Source of the DNA: DATKWS01 sp035529435
GTDB taxonomy: Bacteria; Krumholzibacteriota; Krumholzibacteriia; Krumholzibacteriales; Krumholzibacteriaceae
Assembly (NCBI GenBank): GCA_035529435.1
Contig: DATKWS010000005.1
Span: forward strand, 1-7,835
Length of the DNA stretch: 7,835 nucleotides
Direction of reading: 5' to 3'
Shown one piece after another: positions 6,274 to 7,835 of the stretch. The translations under genes were made by a program, and so were the position numbers. Each line of letters opens with the position of its first letter. Positions within the stretch are counted from its first letter, which is position 1. Under the pieces are notes generated by a model that saw only the letters and a program-made list of their open reading frames with translations, did no database searches and was not told the origin of the DNA.

Positions 6274-6280
6274 TAGCGTA

Positions 6281-6532
6281 ATGCGGCGATTTCGATTTGC
6301 AGCGCTTTCGGGCTTGTGGGCCGCCGCCGCCGTCTTCGTCTCCACCGGTAACGCTTATGCCTACATCGATCCCGGAACGGGAAGTTACATATTGCAGATA
6401 GTTATAGCCGGGCTTGTCGGTGCCGCCTTCACGCTCAAGCTGCTCTGGAAAAGAATTCAAGTCTTCTTCAGCAGGAGTACCTCGAAGAAAAACGGCCGGA
6501 AAGAAGACGAACCTACGGGTGAAGATGGATAA
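6281..6532 (+). CDS. Small exported/membrane protein with YIDPGTGSY motif
   Basis: An 83-residue protein with a strong ribosome binding site. Residues 1-27 look like a signal peptide: MRRFRF, a hydrophobic core, then an NAYA cleavage-type end. The mature part would start at Tyr28 with YIDPGTGSYILQ, followed by a hydrophobic helix (about 37-55), a basic KLLWKRIQVFF stretch and a charged Lys/Glu/Asp tail. Small proteins with this YIDPGTGS motif are recognised as conserved bacterial hypothetical proteins; no function is known to me. If the signal is cleaved, the N-terminus would lie outside and the basic tail inside, as a single-pass membrane protein. Its stop overlaps the start of the next gene (ATGGATAA), so the two are translationally coupled and probably act together. 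An accessory role for the neighbouring envelope enzymes is inference. Confidence 0.82.
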   Translation: MRRFRFAALSGLWAAAAVFVSTGNAYAYIDPGTGSYILQIVIAGLVGAAFTLKLLWKRIQVFFSRSTSKKNGRKEDEPTGEDG

Positions 6533-7835
6533 CGGGAAGCACGGCGGTTCCTTCCGCGATCCGAACGGATTTGTATTCTTCAAAGATGGATTCCTGTACC
6601 GCCAGGTGAACGTACGGTATAGGGAAGACTACGACACCCTGATCGAGTCGGGCCTGTACGGAGAGCTCGCCGCCGCCGGACTCCTCGTAGAGCACGAAGA
6701 GGCCGATCGCTCGCTCGCCGTCACCGGTGAGGCGTACCGGGTGCTGCGCCCGCGCCCCGTTCCATTCATCTCGTACCCCCACGAGTGGTGTTTCAGCCAA
6801 CTGCGCGATGCCGCCCTCGTGACCCTCGAGATACAGAAGAAGGCGCTGGCGCACGGGATGTCACTCAAGGATTGCAGCGCGTTCAACGTGCAGTTCGACG
6901 GCGTCACGCCGGTTTTCATAGACACGCTCTCGTTCGAGCGGTACCGGGAAGGGCGACCCTGGGTCGCGTATCGCCAGTTCTGCCAGCACTTTCTCGCTCC
7001 GCTGGCGCTCATGAGTCACACCGATATCCGCCTCGGCCAGCTCTTCAGGGTCTACATCGACGGCGTACCGCTCGATCTGGCCGGTCGGCTTCTCCCGTTC
7101 AGCTCGCGCCTGAAATTCTCGCTCTTCACGCACATCCACCTGCATGCCCGGTACCAGCGCCGCTACGGGGGGGAAACGGAGAGTCCCCGTGGGCGCGGGA
7201 AGGTGAGCCGCACCGGAGTTCTGGGGATCGTCGACAGCCTGGAATCCGCCGTGAAGGGGCTCTCCTGGAAACCGGCGGGTACCGAGTGGGCCGAGTACTA
7301 CGATGATACGAACTATACCCCGGAGGGGCTCGGCTCCAAGGAACGGCTCGTGCGAGAGTTTCTCGACGGCCTGCCGCCCGGAACGGTATGGGATCTCGGT
7401 GCGAACACGGGACGGTTCAGCCGGATCGCGGCGGAGCGGGGCCGATCCGTCGTCTCGTTCGATGTCGATCCCGCCGCCGTCGAGCGGAACTACCGCGCGT
7501 GCGCGGCGGACGGGGTGGGAAATATTCTCCCCCTGCTGCTCGACTTGACGAATCCCACCGCCGGCATGGGCTGGGCCGGCGAGGAGCGCATGTCGATCCT
7601 CGATCGGGGTCCCGCCGGCACGGTGCTGGCGCTCGCGCTGATTCATCATCTGGCGATATCGAACAATCTCCCCTTCGACCGGATCGCCGCGTTCCTCGGC
7701 AGGCTGTGCCGCCACCTCATAGTGGAGTTCGTGCCGAAGGATGATTCCCAGGTTCGAAGGCTCCTCGTGTGCCGGGACGACATATTCGATGATTACACGC
7801 AGGAGCGTTTCGAGGAGGCGTTCACGCGCTTTTTC
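6525..7835 (+). CDS. SAM-dependent methyltransferase with kinase-like N-terminal half, 3' partial
   Basis: The frame runs from ATG 6525 to the window end without a stop (437 codons), so the gene is cut at its 3' end. It overlaps the previous gene by 8 bases; GTG 6519 is an in-frame alternative and the ribosome binding site (GGGTG) is weak, which fits translational coupling. The C-terminal part has a class I methyltransferase fold: motif I VWDLGANTGRFSR with Asp290 and Gly292, an acidic post-I motif SFDVDPAAVERNY with Asp313, then LALALIHHLAISNN and LIVEFVPKDD strands. The N-terminal part (SFRDPNGFVF, YPHEWCFSQLRDAAL) belongs to the same recognised conserved protein type and contains MSLKDCSAFNVQF...VFIDTLSFE. 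There Asp116, Asn121 and Asp133 have nearly the spacing of the catalytic Asp, Asn and metal-binding Asp of protein and aminoglycoside kinases. The methyl acceptor is unknown; a glycan or lipid-linked envelope intermediate is a guess from context. Confidence 0.85.
   Translation, partial: MDNGKHGGSFRDPNGFVFFKDGFLYRQVNVRYREDYDTLIESGLYGELAAAGLLVEHEEADRSLAVTGEAYRVLRPRPVPFISYPHEWCFSQLRDAALVTLEIQKKALAHGMSLKDCSAFNVQFDGVTPVFIDTLSFERYREGRPWVAYRQFCQHFLAPLALMSHTDIRLGQLFRVYIDGVPLDLAGRLLPFSSRLKFSLFTHIHLHARYQRRYGGETESPRGRGKVSRTGVLGIVDSLESAVKGLSWKPAGTEWAEYYDDTNYTPEGLGSKERLVREFLDGLPPGTVWDLGANTGRFSRIAAERGRSVVSFDVDPAAVERNYRACAADGVGNILPLLLDLTNPTAGMGWAGEERMSILDRGPAGTVLALALIHHLAISNNLPFDRIAAFLGRLCRHLIVEFVPKDDSQVRRLLVCRDDIFDDYTQERFEEAFTRFF

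Noticed and set aside
6088..6276. 62-codon plus-strand frame before the small-protein gene
   Set aside because: It covers the promoter, the palindrome and the attenuator-like stem; there is no ribosome binding site and the composition is not protein-like.
6785..7306. 173-codon plus-strand frame
   Set aside because: It is an out-of-frame shadow inside the methyltransferase gene, rich in Arg and Pro.
6861..7715. 284-codon minus-strand frame
   Set aside because: It is antisense to the methyltransferase gene, which has strong motif support and runs open to the window end.
1..7835. Frequent GATC words across the window
   Set aside because: They are explained by common Asp, Ile and Glu codon pairs (GAT-C, GA-GATC, ATC-GA) in these genes; no clustering like that of a replication origin was seen.
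1..7835. Mobile elements, tRNA genes, CRISPR arrays
   Set aside because: No transposase or integrase motifs, regularly spaced repeats or cloverleaf-type sequence were found on reading both strands.

Overview
The window is GC-rich bacterial DNA (estimated by eye at about 60% GC). Six protein-coding genes, all on the + strand, account for most of it; two are cut by the window ends. No tRNA, rRNA, CRISPR, insertion sequence or phage gene was seen. Gene content (a GbsR/MarR-like regulator, a long-chain polyprenyl diphosphate synthase, a membrane protein of the alkaline phosphatase/sulfatase superfamily, a small exported YIDPGTGSY protein, and a methyltransferase with a kinase-like N-terminal half) and GC bias suggest a free-living bacterium, probably with a complex envelope. 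The phylum cannot be fixed from this sequence; long reverse-strand frames are GC-bias shadows.

Left part (1-2013): the 3' portion of a large secreted-type transglutaminase-like protein, with an intact Cys-His-Asp triad and two related C-terminal beta-type domains. Its beginning lies outside the window.

Middle (2047-3706): a near-consensus sigma70 promoter, an operator-like inverted repeat and a GTG-started GbsR/MarR-type regulator, followed after a short gap by a polyprenyl diphosphate synthase. The pair looks like one transcription unit in which the regulator could control its own expression and isoprenoid chain synthesis. The synthase keeps both Asp-rich motifs but has lost a normally conserved Gly-Lys after the second one.

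A 354-base gap (3707-4060) holds a GC-rich inverted repeat, two candidate promoters and a strongly foldable leader. It leads to the five-helix membrane hydrolase or transferase at 4061-5995.

Right part (5996-7835): a hairpin, an extended -10 promoter with a palindrome at its -35 side and an attenuator-like stem with a T-run precede a small exported membrane protein. That gene overlaps by 8 bases a long frame that runs off the right edge. This last gene has a protein-kinase-like catalytic spacing (Asp116, Asn121, Asp133) fused to a class I SAM methyltransferase domain. The last three genes may form an envelope-modification module: an outward-facing alkaline-phosphatase-superfamily enzyme, a small membrane partner and a cytosolic kinase-like methyltransferase. 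That reading is inference and is the most interesting hypothesis in the window.
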